Of a DNA stretch of 64,000 nucleotides, positions 52,103 to 61,550 are shown in pieces (the first letter of the stretch is position 1; the number at the start of each line of letters is the position of its first letter). The position numbers and the translations under genes are program-made. Where the stretch lies: positions 62,001-126,000 of the forward strand of contig JAHFQM010000005.1 in the NCBI GenBank assembly GCA_023266355.1, read 5' to 3'. The notes under the pieces were generated by a model. It worked only from the letters and a program-made list of their open reading frames with translations. It did not search any database and was not told where the DNA came from. Origin of the DNA: Aquabacterium sp. Its GTDB lineage: Bacteria > Pseudomonadota > Gammaproteobacteria > Burkholderiales > Burkholderiaceae_C.

Positions 52103-52262
52103 GGGGATCCTCTCTGTCGGATGGGGTGGATGAAGGTGCATTGCGTTTGTTTGCAAGGCCTCACTAATGTAGGAATCCTAATCAATTAAAGCAAGCCTCT
52201 GTGCGCATCAACCTGACAGATCTCAGGGGTATCCGCGTGCGCCGGTCAGTGGTTCGGGAGGA
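52103..52262 (-). promoter_or_regulatory. Intergenic region with palindrome TAGGAATCCTA
   Basis: The 160-base gap ahead of the thiol protein gene contains an AT-rich patch (52160-52196) with the perfect palindrome TAGGA-A-TCCTA (52170-52180), flanked by direct repeats CTAAT. This is typical of a MarR-type site; a MarR gene lies 0.8 kb upstream on the same strand. No gene is seen here. Confidence 0.45.
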
Positions 52263-52961
52263 TCAGGGCAGGGCGTCCAGCCAGTCGCGCAACATGCGCG
52301 CGGCCGCGGCTTCCAGCGCGGGCGCGTGGGCTTGTGCTGCCGCACGCAAGGCGGGCACGTCCAGCCCGGCCGAGGCCAGCTCACACGCATGGCCGATGAG
52401 CCAGCGCTCGAAGTCAGCGCCCCGCGCTTCCACGTGGCATTGCAGGCCCAGCGCATGGGCGCCCACCGCGAAGGCCTGGTGCGGGTAGACCGCGCTGCTG
52501 GCCAGGTGGGTGCTGCCCACCGGCAGCGTGAAGGTGTCGCCATGCCAGTGCAGCACGGGCACGCCTGCCACATGGCGCAGGCAGGACGCTTCGCCCTGTG
52601 GCGTCAGGTGCAGGGTGGACCAACCGATCTCCTTCGTGCCGCCCGGGTGCACGCGCGCACCCAAGGCGGCGGCCATCAGCTGGGCGCCCAGGCAGATGCC
52701 CAGGGTGGGCCGCTGGGCCGCCAGGCGTTCGCGCAGCAGGGCGAGTTCGTCGTTCAGGAAGGGGTAAGTGTCGGTTTCATAGACACCGATGGGGCCGCCC
52801 AGCACGATGAGGAGGGCTGCCTCGCGCGCAGGGGCCAGGTCGTCCACCCCGGCCTGCAAGCAGGACCAGGTCCAGCCCAGCGCGCGCAACACGGGCGCGA
52901 AACTGCCCAGGTCTTCGAAAGCCAGGTGCTGGACGACGATGGCGTGGCGGGGTGTGGGCAT
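52263..52961 (-). CDS. Class I glutamine amidotransferase-like protein
   Basis: The 232-residue protein has the GATase nucleophile elbow LGICLGAQLMAAALG (Cys near 85) and WHGDTFTLP near 139, with later His and Glu expected for the triad. Related stand-alone GATases are annotated as GMP-synthase-like and act on varied substrates. No synthetase partner is adjacent. It follows the MarR gene by 63 bases on the same strand, suggesting joint transcription and a detoxification or metabolic role. Confidence 0.85.
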   Translation of the reverse strand: MPTPRHAIVVQHLAFEDLGSFAPVLRALGWTWSCLQAGVDDLAPAREAALLIVLGGPIGVYETDTYPFLNDELALLRERLAAQRPTLGICLGAQLMAAALGARVHPGGTKEIGWSTLHLTPQGEASCLRHVAGVPVLHWHGDTFTLPVGSTHLASSAVYPHQAFAVGAHALGLQCHVEARGADFERWLIGHACELASAGLDVPALRAAAQAHAPALEAAAARMLRDWLDALP

Positions 52962-53024
52962 GGTGGAATCTTCCGGTGGGTGCGCAGTGGGCGCCGTGGG
53001 GTGTTCAGTGAGCCTGGCAAGGGG

Positions 53025-53660
53025 TCAGGGCGATGTGACCTCGACACCCAGGTGCTCGGGGCAATCCAGGCGGATCCAGGCGGTGGGCAGGGGTGCATCG
53101 ACCAGCTGGCAGTGGTGGGGCTTGCCGCCTTTGCCTGGCCGGAAGTGCTGGCAGCTGGTGCAACTGCGCAGGGTGGGGAAGTGCTCGGTGTGCTGCAGCT
53201 GGCGGATGAGGCCCAGCAGGTGCTCGAACAGGGCGGCCTGGTCGGCGGCAGGCAGGCGGACGACGGCATCTTCCCCGAAGGACAGGGCTTGCGACAGCTT
53301 GCGGTGCACCTTGCGGCCCGCCGGGGTCAGGCGCAGCGCCACGGCGCGGCCATCGTCGGGGGCCTTGACCTTGACGACCAGCCCTTTGCCGACCAGCGAG
53401 GAGACCGAATCGCTGGCGCTGGCGGCGCTCACCGAGAGTTGCCCGGCCAGCCAGGACAGGCGCACGCCCTCGGGCCGGGCGGCCAGCAGGTCGAGGATGT
53501 CGGCCTGTGCCGGCGGCAGGTGCTCGGCCGCGGCGGCTTGCCAGACGCCAGCGCGCATCACCGTGCCGATGCGGGTGATGGCATCGATCACGCGGGCGCT
53601 GACGGGCGGGGTGTCCTGCCAGGGGGCAGGCGGCGTCAGGGGCTGTGGGGTGGAGGGCAT
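53025..53660 (-). CDS. MarR-type regulator with C-terminal Cys cluster
   Basis: The 211-residue protein has a MarR winged helix (RLSWLAGQLSVSAASASDSV, helix-turn-helix about 66-85, wing DDGRAVALRLTPAG). It continues into a 45-residue C-terminal domain with four Cys, CTSCQHF, HHC and DCPEH, spaced C-x2-C-x13-C-x15-C. Such a cluster could bind zinc or an iron-sulfur centre. The gene precedes the GATase on the same strand and may repress itself and neighbours, perhaps through the palindrome at 52170-52180. The metal and ligand are unknown. Confidence 0.85.
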   Translation of the reverse strand: MPSTPQPLTPPAPWQDTPPVSARVIDAITRIGTVMRAGVWQAAAAEHLPPAQADILDLLAARPEGVRLSWLAGQLSVSAASASDSVSSLVGKGLVVKVKAPDDGRAVALRLTPAGRKVHRKLSQALSFGEDAVVRLPAADQAALFEHLLGLIRQLQHTEHFPTLRSCTSCQHFRPGKGGKPHHCQLVDAPLPTAWIRLDCPEHLGVEVTSP

Positions 53661-53746
53661 GGGCGGGGCCTGCCGCTGGCGACAGGATGGTCAGGACACC
53701 TGATCATAAGCCGCCCACCCGCTGAAGGTGTCAACCCAGGGGCAGC

Positions 53747-54235
53747 TCAAGGCGCCAGCGTCACCTTCTTGCCGTTCACCTGCACGCGCGCGCCCACGGC
53801 GTAGCGCTGGCCCAGGGTGTAGTCGTGCACGCTGCCGTCTTCGAACTGGACGGTGGTTTTGAAGAGGGTGCTCTTCTTGACGTTCTTCTCGACCTCGTTG
53901 CCGGCATAACCGCCTGCCACGGCACCGCCCACGGTGGCGATGGTGTTGCCCGAGCCGCGACCGATCTGGTTGCCCAGCAGGCCGCCGACCACGGCGCCGG
54001 CCACCACGCCCACGCCGGAGCCCTGGCCCTTGACCTGCACTTCACGCACGTCGGTGACGGTGCCCTTGCGCGGCGCTGTGGCGCTGGACGCCTTGCCGGA
54101 AGTCGAAGCCGCACCGGCCGTGGTGGCGGCCTGCACCTGCAGCGGGGCGTTCAAGGACGCGGCCACGAGGGCGCAGCCCAGCAGGGTGGACAGGCGCGAG
54201 GCGGGGCGGGAGGACGGGGTGAGGTGGGTGCGCAT
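53747..54235 (-). CDS. Glycine-zipper outer-membrane protein (17 kDa antigen / SlyB-like)
   Basis: The 162-residue exported protein has a signal peptide (hydrophobic about 17-30, cleavage near VQA). A Ser/Ala/Thr linker leads to a glycine-zipper segment, VGVVAGAVVGGLLGNQIG near residues 74-91 and TVGGAVAGGYAGNEVEK near 101-117. The C-terminal 45 residues are a small beta domain (DYTLGQRYAVGARVQV). No lipobox Cys is seen. Glycine-zipper proteins sit in or under the outer membrane and often respond to envelope stress. The ATG at 54235 has AGGAGT upstream. It lies 26 bases after the thioesterase gene. Confidence 0.85.
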   Translation of the reverse strand: MRTHLTPSSRPASRLSTLLGCALVAASLNAPLQVQAATTAGAASTSGKASSATAPRKGTVTDVREVQVKGQGSGVGVVAGAVVGGLLGNQIGRGSGNTIATVGGAVAGGYAGNEVEKNVKKSTLFKTTVQFEDGSVHDYTLGQRYAVGARVQVNGKKVTLAP

Positions 54236-54261
54236 GGGGTACTCCTGTCAAAGGGGGGGTG

Positions 54262-54684
54262 TCAAGCCGACAGCACCGGGCGCGGACGCCCGTCGCGGTC
54301 GATGGCGACGTAGGTGGCCTTGGCCTCGGTCACCTTCACCAGGATGGGGTTGGCGGGTTGGCGCTCGGCCCAGACTTCGACGTGCACTGTCACCGAGGTG
54401 TTGCCGATGCGCTCCACGCGGGCGTAGAAGGACAGCAGGTCGCCCACCGACACCGCATTGCGGAAAATGAACTCGTTGACGGCCACCGTGGTCACGCGGC
54501 CGCGCGAGACGCGCCCGGGCAGCACGCAGCCGGCCAAGTCCACCTGCGACATGATCCAGCCGCCGAAGATGTCGCCGTTGCCGTTGGCGTCCTTGGGCAT
54601 GGGCATGACGCGCATGACGAGCTCCATGTCGGGGTGCAGCTCGGGCGGGGTCAGGAGGGTCTGGGGAGGATGGGAGGCGGACAT
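54262..54684 (-). CDS. Hotdog-fold acyl-CoA thioesterase (YciA-like)
   Basis: The 140-residue hotdog-fold enzyme hydrolyses acyl-CoA. The family motif NGNGDIFGGWIMSQVDLAG is present near residues 32-50, followed by VAVNEFIF and VHVEVWAERQ. Length is normal. The ATG at 54684 overlaps the ATG of the divergent ABC transporter gene in the sequence CATG; a possible start upstream would add 29 residues of antisense-like sequence. Ribosome site is weak, which suits a leaderless or constrained start. Confidence 0.88.
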   Translation of the reverse strand: MSASHPPQTLLTPPELHPDMELVMRVMPMPKDANGNGDIFGGWIMSQVDLAGCVLPGRVSRGRVTTVAVNEFIFRNAVSVGDLLSFYARVERIGNTSVTVHVEVWAERQPANPILVKVTEAKATYVAIDRDGRPRPVLSA

Positions 54685-56551
54685 GGTCAAAGCGGTCGAC
54701 AATCGGTGGGTGCGAAAAAACCACCCCATTGTTCCAGAAGGCGCCACCCAGCGGCGCAGCGACCGCGACACCCTGGCGCGCCTGTGGCCCTACCTGTGGG
54801 CCTACAAGTGGCGCGTGGTGGCCGCGCTCAGCTTCATGATCGGCGCCAAGCTGGCCAACGTGGGCGTGCCCCTGTTGCTCAAGAACCTGGTGGACCGCCT
54901 GGCCCCCACGGCCGGCAGCGCCCAGGCCCTGCTGGTCGTGCCCGTGGGCCTGCTGGTGGCTTACGGCCTGCTGCGCCTGTCCACCTCGGTGTTCACCGAG
55001 CTGCGCGAGCTGGTCTTCGCCAAGGCCACCGAGGGCGCGGCGCGCAGCATCTCGCTGCAGGTGTTCTCGCACCTGCATGCGCTGAGCCTGCGCTTCCACC
55101 TGGAGCGCCAGACCGGCGGCATGACGCGCGACATCGAGCGGGGCACCCGCGCCGTGCACTCGCTGATCTCGTACTCGCTCTACAGCATCGTGCCCACGCT
55201 CATCGAGGTCACGCTGGTGCTGTCGCTGCTGGCCGTCAAGTTCGACATGGCCTTCGCCTGGATCACGCTGTCCGCGCTCGTCATCTACATCACCTTCACG
55301 GTGTCGGTCACGCACTGGCGCACCCGCTTTCGCCGCGAGATGAACGAGCTGGACTCCAAGGCCCACACCCGCGCCATCGACTCGCTGCTGAACTACGAAA
55401 CCGTCAAGTACTTCAACAACGAAGCCTTCGAGTCGCACCGCTACGACGAGGCCCTGGAGCGCCTGCGCCGCGCCGGCGTGAAGTCGCAGCAGACGCTGTC
55501 GCTGCTCAACGCGGGCCAGCAGACCATCATCGCTGTTGGCCTGATCGCCATGCTGTGGCGCGCCACCCAGGGCGTGGTGGCCGGGCGCATGACGGTGGGC
55601 GACCTGGTCATGGTCAACGCCTTCATGATCCAGCTCTACATCCCGCTGAACTTCCTGGGCGTGATTTACCGCGAGATCAAGCAGTCGCTGACCGACCTCG
55701 ATAAGATGTTCACGCTGATGCTGCGCGAGCGCGAGGTGGCCGATGCGCCCGATGCGCGGCCGCTGCTGCTGAAAGACCAGGGGGCGCCCTCCGTGCGCTT
55801 CGACCACGTGCACTTCGCTTACGACCCGGCGCGGCCCATCCTGCACGACGTGAGCTTCGAGATCCCCGCGGGCCAGACCGTGGCGGTGGTGGGTCCCTCG
55901 GGCTCGGGCAAGAGCACGCTGGCGCGCCTGCTGTACCGCTTCTACGACGTGCAGCAGGGCCGCATCACCGTGCATGGCCACGATGTGCAAAGCCTGACGC
56001 AAGACAGCCTGCGCCGGGCGATTGGCATCGTGCCGCAGGACACCGTGCTCTTCAACGACACCGTGGCCTACAACATCGCCTACGGCCGGCCTGAGGCCAC
56101 GCGCGAGGAGGTCGAGCAGGCGGCGCGCGCGGCGCGCATCCACGACTTCATCGCCAGCACGCCCGGCGGCTACGAGACCATGGTGGGCGAGCGCGGCCTC
56201 AAGCTCTCAGGCGGTGAAAAGCAGCGCGTGGCCATCGCGCGCACGCTGCTGAAGAACCCGCCCATCCTGGTGTTCGACGAGGCCACCTCGGCGCTCGATT
56301 CCGCCAACGAGCGCGCCATCCAGGCCGAGTTGGCCGCCGTGGCCCAGGGCAAGACGGTGCTGGTGATCGCGCACCGGCTGTCCACCATCGTCAACGCGCA
56401 CGAGATCTTGGTGATGGAGCACGGCCGCATCATCGAGCGCGGCACCCACCCGCTGCTGCTGGCCGCCAACGGGCGCTATGCGCAGATGTGGCGGCTGCAG
56501 CAGGCGGGGGAGCATGGGCAGGGTCAGGCTGGGTCGCAAGGTTGCGCGTGA
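54683..56551 (+). CDS. ATM1/HMT1-type ABC exporter
   Basis: The 622-residue half-transporter has six membrane segments (about 38-310) and a C-terminal ATPase domain: Walker A GPSGSGKSTL near 405, signature LSGGEKQRVAIARTLL near 507 and Walker B ILVFDEATSALD near 527. The membrane part (LRELVFAKATEGAARSIS, LDSKAHTRAIDSLLNYETVKYFNNE) is characteristic of the ATM1/HMT1/ABCB7 group, which exports glutathione-bound metals or sulfur species. The start is unsure: the ATG at 54683 overlaps the divergent start codon, while a GTG at 54710 would also fit. Confidence 0.92.
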   Translation: MVKAVDNRWVRKNHPIVPEGATQRRSDRDTLARLWPYLWAYKWRVVAALSFMIGAKLANVGVPLLLKNLVDRLAPTAGSAQALLVVPVGLLVAYGLLRLSTSVFTELRELVFAKATEGAARSISLQVFSHLHALSLRFHLERQTGGMTRDIERGTRAVHSLISYSLYSIVPTLIEVTLVLSLLAVKFDMAFAWITLSALVIYITFTVSVTHWRTRFRREMNELDSKAHTRAIDSLLNYETVKYFNNEAFESHRYDEALERLRRAGVKSQQTLSLLNAGQQTIIAVGLIAMLWRATQGVVAGRMTVGDLVMVNAFMIQLYIPLNFLGVIYREIKQSLTDLDKMFTLMLREREVADAPDARPLLLKDQGAPSVRFDHVHFAYDPARPILHDVSFEIPAGQTVAVVGPSGSGKSTLARLLYRFYDVQQGRITVHGHDVQSLTQDSLRRAIGIVPQDTVLFNDTVAYNIAYGRPEATREEVEQAARAARIHDFIASTPGGYETMVGERGLKLSGGEKQRVAIARTLLKNPPILVFDEATSALDSANERAIQAELAAVAQGKTVLVIAHRLSTIVNAHEILVMEHGRIIERGTHPLLLAANGRYAQMWRLQQAGEHGQGQAGSQGCA

Positions 56552-56558
56552 GCCTCTT

Positions 56559-56855
56559 TCAGGCCTGGGTGCCTGCCACATCCATGCGCTCGTGCAGGAT
56601 GCGCACGATGCAGATGCTGCTGCTTTGGATGCGGTAATAGACCATGTGCCGCCCGGCACGAAAGCCGCGGTAGCCAAGCCGGATGTGATCGCGAGGGCTT
56701 CCAATCTCAGGGAACTGCGCAATCCGGGCCACCGTGTCATCGATCAATTGCAGATAGCTGTCCGCCTGGGCTTCGCCCCACGTCTCCCGTGTCTTGCGCC
56801 AGATGCCGATCAAATCAGCCCTTGCGCGGTGGAGGTAGAGGACATCCAGCATCAC
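56559..56855 (-). CDS. parE: ParE/RelE-family toxin
   Basis: The 98-residue toxin belongs to the ParE branch: [20 protein letters not shown], an Arg-rich middle with [15 protein letters not shown] near 62-76, and [10 protein letters not shown] near the end. It likely targets gyrase. It overlaps the antitoxin gene by four bases and is convergent with the ABC transporter gene, only seven bases away. All core residues appear intact. Confidence 0.9.
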   Translation of the reverse strand: MMLDVLYLHRARADLIGIWRKTRETWGEAQADSYLQLIDDTVARIAQFPEIGSPRDHIRLGYRGFRAGRHMVYYRIQSSSICIVRILHERMDVAGTQA

Positions 56856-57100
56856 TGTCCCGCAGCGTCGTCTCGTGCCGCACGCATGATGTCTTTCATG
56901 TTGAGCGCGCCAGCCTCGCCGCTGGCCTCACCGTCCATCAAGGCCTGACGGAGCGCTTGGACCTTTTGCTCATGCTCTTCCAGCAGCCTGAGGCTGGCGC
57001 GCACCACCTCGCTGGCCGAACCATAGCGCCCTGCGCTGACTTGCTGGGCGATGAAGCCCTCAAAGTGATCGCCCAAAACGATGCTGGTGTTTTTTGCCAT
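56852..57100 (-). CDS. parD: ParD-family antitoxin
   Basis: The 82-residue antitoxin has a ribbon-helix-helix N-terminus ([18 protein letters not shown], then [19 protein letters not shown]) and a charged C-terminus for toxin binding. GGGAG precedes the ATG at 57100. The frame is open for a further 400 bases upstream without coding character. The operator palindrome lies 28 bases upstream. Confidence 0.92.
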   Translation of the reverse strand: MAKNTSIVLGDHFEGFIAQQVSAGRYGSASEVVRASLRLLEEHEQKVQALRQALMDGEASGEAGALNMKDIMRAARDDAAGQ

Positions 57101-57127
57101 GCTGCGCTCCCGTGACTTCGGTACCAA

Positions 57128-57150
57128 AAAATACCATGCATTGGTATTTT
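57128..57150. promoter_or_regulatory. ParD operator palindrome
   Basis: AAAATACCA (57128-57136), TGCAT, TGGTATTTT (57142-57150) is a perfect 23-bp inverted repeat directly upstream of parD, as expected for ParDE autoregulation. It overlaps the likely -10 region. Confidence 0.8.
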
Positions 57151-57688
57151 GTGCGAGTCCTTTCGCGTGTTCGACGCGGCCCACGGCAAAGCGGTGCCGC
57201 TGGCCGCCAACGGGCGCCTGGTTCGCCAGCGCATGAGGCTGGCGCGCGAGGTGTTTGAGCTTGCGCGCAAGGCGGAGGGGCTCGCACGCCAGCTTGCGCG
57301 TGCGGGCCGCGGGCCATGCGCCGTCGCGCACGGGCTGTTGGAGGCGGCGCGTCGCCCGATGTGAGCGGGGTGCCGCCTGTTGCGAGCGGGGCGTCGCTTG
57401 TTTTGACCCGTGCGCCGGGTGGGTGAGCCTCGGGCGCAAGCCACATCGGGCCAGCTGCCGCCGAAAGTGCTTCGAGCGTCGGCCTTGGTGGGCGAGGCGC
57501 AAGGCCTCAATGTGTGATCGCGCCGAGCTTGACGTGCGGCGCGCGAGGCTTTGGGGGCGGCGGGTCAGTTGTGCCGGCTTGCGGGCGAGCTGACACAGGC
57601 GAGATGCCGCTCGGGATGGGCGGCGGGCCGCTGGGCGTGGCTCAGCGTCGCAGTGCGCGCAGCCATCCCCCGCCGTTTGGACTTGGCC
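57151..57688. other. Poorly coding GC-rich stretch with 21-bp repeats
   Basis: This 538-base stretch between parD and the prohibitin-like gene has no convincing gene. Short open frames exist on both strands, but none has a ribosome site or recognisable motif. Around 57339-57403 there are about three imperfect repeats with a 21-22 bp period, two copies being 16/19 identical (GAGCGGGGTGCCGCCTGTT and GAGCGGGGCGTCGCTTGTT). At 57199-57217 a 19-base segment is identical to 56458-56476 inside the ABC transporter gene end, in a similar frame. It may be a decayed gene or an insertion scar. Confidence 0.5.
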
Positions 57689-58531
57689 TCAGCGCTTTGT
57701 GTCCACATTGATGAAGGGCACGCTGCCGCCCGTCACGCTGGGCATCTTGCCGTCCCACTTGCGGATGGCGTCGCGCTCGTTCTCGATGCGGCGCAGGGCC
57801 AGCAGGTCGGTGGTGATCTGTTGGCGCTGCAGGGCCAGGGCATCGGCTTCGGCGCGGGCGCTGGCCACCTTCTGCTTGGCCTCGACCTCGATGCGCTGCA
57901 GGTCGCGTTCGGCCTTGAGCTTCTCCTGCTCGGCCTTGACCTTGGCCTCGATGGCCTCGGCGAACGAGCGCGAGAACGCGAAGTTGACGATGGCGAACTC
58001 GTCGAGCAGCAGGCCGTGGCGCTGCATCTTCTCGCGCAGCAGGGCGCTGATGGCGTCGCGCACCTCGGTGCGGCGCGTGATGAGCTCTTCGGCCGTGAAC
58101 TTGGCGGTGATGGCCTTCACGGCTTCCTGCGCGGCCGGGATGATGATGCGGTCGGCCGCCATCTCGGTGCTGGGCCCGATGTTGCGGAAGACATCGACCA
58201 CGCGGACCGGGTCCAGGTGGTAGTTGATGGCGATGCGGGTGTGCACGGACTGCAGGTCGCGCGAGGCGGCATCGCCTTCGCCCTCGCCCTTCTGGATGCG
58301 CACGTCCATCAGGTGCATGGTCTGCGCCATGGGCACCTTGAAGTGGATGCCGGGGCCGTAGACCATGTCGTCCGTCTTGCCGAAGGTGGCCTTGACGCCG
58401 CGCTCGCCCGCCGAGATGACGGTGATCGGGTTGAGCGCCGACAGCGCGATCAGCACCGCCGCACCGATGAAGATGGCTTTGATGAGTTTGGGCGCGCCAG
58501 AGCGGGTGCTGGGCGAGGGGAAATCGGCCAT
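57689..58531 (-). CDS. Prohibitin/SPFH-domain membrane protein
   Basis: The 280-residue protein has one N-terminal membrane helix (about 16-40), an SPFH band-7 domain (about 42-200: VISAGERGVKATFG, VHTRIAINYHLDP, LLREKMQRHGLLLDEFAIVNF) and a coiled coil (about 195-255: EAKVKAEQEKLKAERDLQRI), as in prohibitins. It should form ring or cage assemblies on the periplasmic side of the inner membrane and modulate proteases such as FtsH. GGAGGA precedes the ATG. It is divergent from pyrC; the 127 bases between hold no visible gene. Confidence 0.93.
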   Translation of the reverse strand: MADFPSPSTRSGAPKLIKAIFIGAAVLIALSALNPITVISAGERGVKATFGKTDDMVYGPGIHFKVPMAQTMHLMDVRIQKGEGEGDAASRDLQSVHTRIAINYHLDPVRVVDVFRNIGPSTEMAADRIIIPAAQEAVKAITAKFTAEELITRRTEVRDAISALLREKMQRHGLLLDEFAIVNFAFSRSFAEAIEAKVKAEQEKLKAERDLQRIEVEAKQKVASARAEADALALQRQQITTDLLALRRIENERDAIRKWDGKMPSVTGGSVPFINVDTKR

Positions 58532-58658
58532 GGGTCCTCCGTGTGATGCATCGCGTTTGTGGGGGACATGCTAAGCCAGCAGGTCGGCCCGTGTCAGCCG
58601 GCAAAGTGCGAAAATGCCGGTCTTCTTCAGCGACGAACGCCCCCCAGGCACCCACGCC

Positions 58659-59699
58659 ATGAACCCCACGCCCAGCACCCTGACCCTCACCCGCCCCGAT
58701 GACTGGCACCTGCACGTGCGCGACGGCGCGGCCATGGCGGCGGTGGTGCCGGACACGGCGCGGCAGTTCGCGCGCGCCATCGTCATGCCCAACCTGCGCC
58801 CGCCGGTGACCACGGCCGAGCAGGCCATCGCCTACCGCGACCGCATCCGCGCGGCCGTCCCGGCTGGGCTGACGTTCGAGCCCCTGATGGTGCTCTACCT
58901 GACCGACAACACCCCGGCCGAGGAAGTGGCCCGTGCCAAGGCCATGGGCGCGGTGGCCTTCAAGCTCTACCCGGCCGGTGCGACCACCAATTCCGACGCC
59001 GGCGTGACCGACCTGCGCAAGACCCACCAGGTGCTGGAGGCCATGCAGCGCGAGGGCTTGGTGTTCTGCGTGCACGGCGAGGTGACCGACAGCGAGGTCG
59101 ATGTCTTCGACCGCGAAAAGGCCTTCATCGACGAGAAGCTCATCCCGCTGCGCCGCGACTTCCCCGAGCTGAAGATCGTGTTCGAGCACATCACCACGAA
59201 AGAAGCCGCGCAGTACGTGACCGAGGCCGACCGCTTCGTGGGCGCCACCGTCACGCCGCAGCACCTGCTCTACAACCGCAACGCCATCTTCACCGGCGGC
59301 ATCCGCCCGCACTACTACTGCCTGCCCATCTTGAAGCGCGAGGAGCACCGCCTGGCCCTGGTGCAGGCCGCCACCAGCGGCAACGCGAAATTCTTCCTGG
59401 GCACGGACAGCGCGCCGCACGCTTCGCACCTGAAGGAACACGCCTCGGGCTGTGCCGGTTGCTACACGGCGCCGTGCGCCATCGAGCTCTACGCCGAGGC
59501 CTTCGAGGCCGTGGGGGCGCTCGACAAGCTCGAAGCCTTCGCCAGCTTCCACGGGCCCGACTTCTACCAGCTGCCGCGCAACACCGACCGCATCACCCTG
59601 GTCCGCGAGGACTGGGTCGTGCCCGAGTCACTGCCCTTTGGCGAAGCCGAGATCAAGCCGCTGCGCGGCGGCGAGACGCTTCACTGGCGCTTGCGCTGA
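58659..59699 (+). CDS. pyrC: Dihydroorotase (type II)
   Basis: The 346-residue zinc enzyme closes carbamoyl-aspartate to dihydroorotate in pyrimidine synthesis. Zinc ligands are visible: His17 and His19 (HLHVRDG), the carbamylated Lys102 (AFKLYPAG), then HGEV near 140 and EHIT near 178; Asp in LGTDSAPH near 251. Length equals the E. coli type. I chose the ATG at 58659; an in-frame start at 58614 adds 15 unconserved residues. Its 3' end overlaps the convergent channel gene by 19 bases. Confidence 0.96.
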   Translation: MNPTPSTLTLTRPDDWHLHVRDGAAMAAVVPDTARQFARAIVMPNLRPPVTTAEQAIAYRDRIRAAVPAGLTFEPLMVLYLTDNTPAEEVARAKAMGAVAFKLYPAGATTNSDAGVTDLRKTHQVLEAMQREGLVFCVHGEVTDSEVDVFDREKAFIDEKLIPLRRDFPELKIVFEHITTKEAAQYVTEADRFVGATVTPQHLLYNRNAIFTGGIRPHYYCLPILKREEHRLALVQAATSGNAKFFLGTDSAPHASHLKEHASGCAGCYTAPCAIELYAEAFEAVGALDKLEAFASFHGPDFYQLPRNTDRITLVREDWVVPESLPFGEAEIKPLRGGETLHWRLR

Positions 59700-60502
59700 T
59701 CTTCCTGAGATGCTTGTCGGGCGGCGCGCAACTCTGCGCGCAGTTCGGCGCGCAACTGGGCGATCTCTTCGTGCACGGTTTTCAGCTGTTCGTGCATGTC
59801 GCGCAGGATCTCGCGCTCGACCTTGCGCTCCTGCGTGCCCACGAACATCGCCGCGATGCTGGCCGTCACCAGCGACAGCACGCCGTAGCCCAGCAGCACC
59901 ACGAAGACCGAGAACACGCGCGAGGCCGTGCTGCTGGGCACCACGTCGCCATAGCCCACGGTGGCCGCGGTGGAAAACGCCAGCCACAGGCCCTCGTTGA
60001 CCGTCTTGACGCCCGGGTCCAGCCAGTAAAAGCCGATGCCGCACAGGCCCAGCACCGACGCGCCCAGCACCAGCAGGCGGGCCAGGCCGGTTTCGGTCAG
60101 CAGCGGCATGCTGATCTTCAGCAAGCGGTAGAGCATCAGCACCGAGATGACGAGCCGCCAGACCAGCGCGGGCTCGGACACATTGCTTTGCGGCAGCACC
60201 GCACTCAGCAGCAGCGAGGCGCCGAGGAACCAGTCCAGCCGTTCTTCCGACGGGCGCATGCCCCAGGTGTGGGTGTCGTCGCCGAGCTGCCTGTGGCGAT
60301 CACCGCCGTGCTGCACCAGGCGTGCCGCCCGCCGCGCCGACCAGGCCCAGCCCAGCACCACGAAGCCGCTGACCACGTACATCCACGTCGCCCAGGTGGC
60401 GGGCGTGGGCATCATCGAGTCGTAGAAGGCCGGCACGCTGGCGATCAGCGCGATCAGCATGGCCCAGGGCGAACGGTGGAAGCGGTGGCGGCGGGTGGGC
60501 AT
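59681..60502 (-). CDS. Two-pore-type/Kv-like potassium channel protein
   Basis: The 273-residue protein has about six hydrophobic segments and a pore loop with the selectivity filter TVGYGD at residues 181-186. A short C-terminal coiled coil ([18 protein letters not shown], then [13 protein letters not shown]) could tetramerise the channel. No RCK or cyclic-nucleotide domain is present. The ATG at 60502 has a weak ribosome site; the upstream frame overlaps cysK and is not family-like. It lies 32 bases after cysK on the same strand. Confidence 0.88.
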   Translation of the reverse strand: MPTRRHRFHRSPWAMLIALIASVPAFYDSMMPTPATWATWMYVVSGFVVLGWAWSARRAARLVQHGGDRHRQLGDDTHTWGMRPSEERLDWFLGASLLLSAVLPQSNVSEPALVWRLVISVLMLYRLLKISMPLLTETGLARLLVLGASVLGLCGIGFYWLDPGVKTVNEGLWLAFSTAATVGYGDVVPSSTASRVFSVFVVLLGYGVLSLVTASIAAMFVGTQERKVEREILRDMHEQLKTVHEEIAQLRAELRAELRAARQASQEDQRKRQ

Positions 60503-60534
60503 CGGTGGTGTCGGGGGCGGGCGTGGGCGCGGGT

Positions 60535-61470
<936 letters not shown>

Positions 61471-61550
61471 GGGGAGGCTCCTGCGATGGGTTTTCCGGGT
61501 GATTGGACCGAAGGCGCACAAGATACACCGGGCCGGGTCAGAATGTGCGG

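Noticed and set aside
57339..57403. 21-bp repeats considered as a CRISPR array
   Set aside because: Only about three imperfect copies in direct tandem with no spacers and no cas genes.
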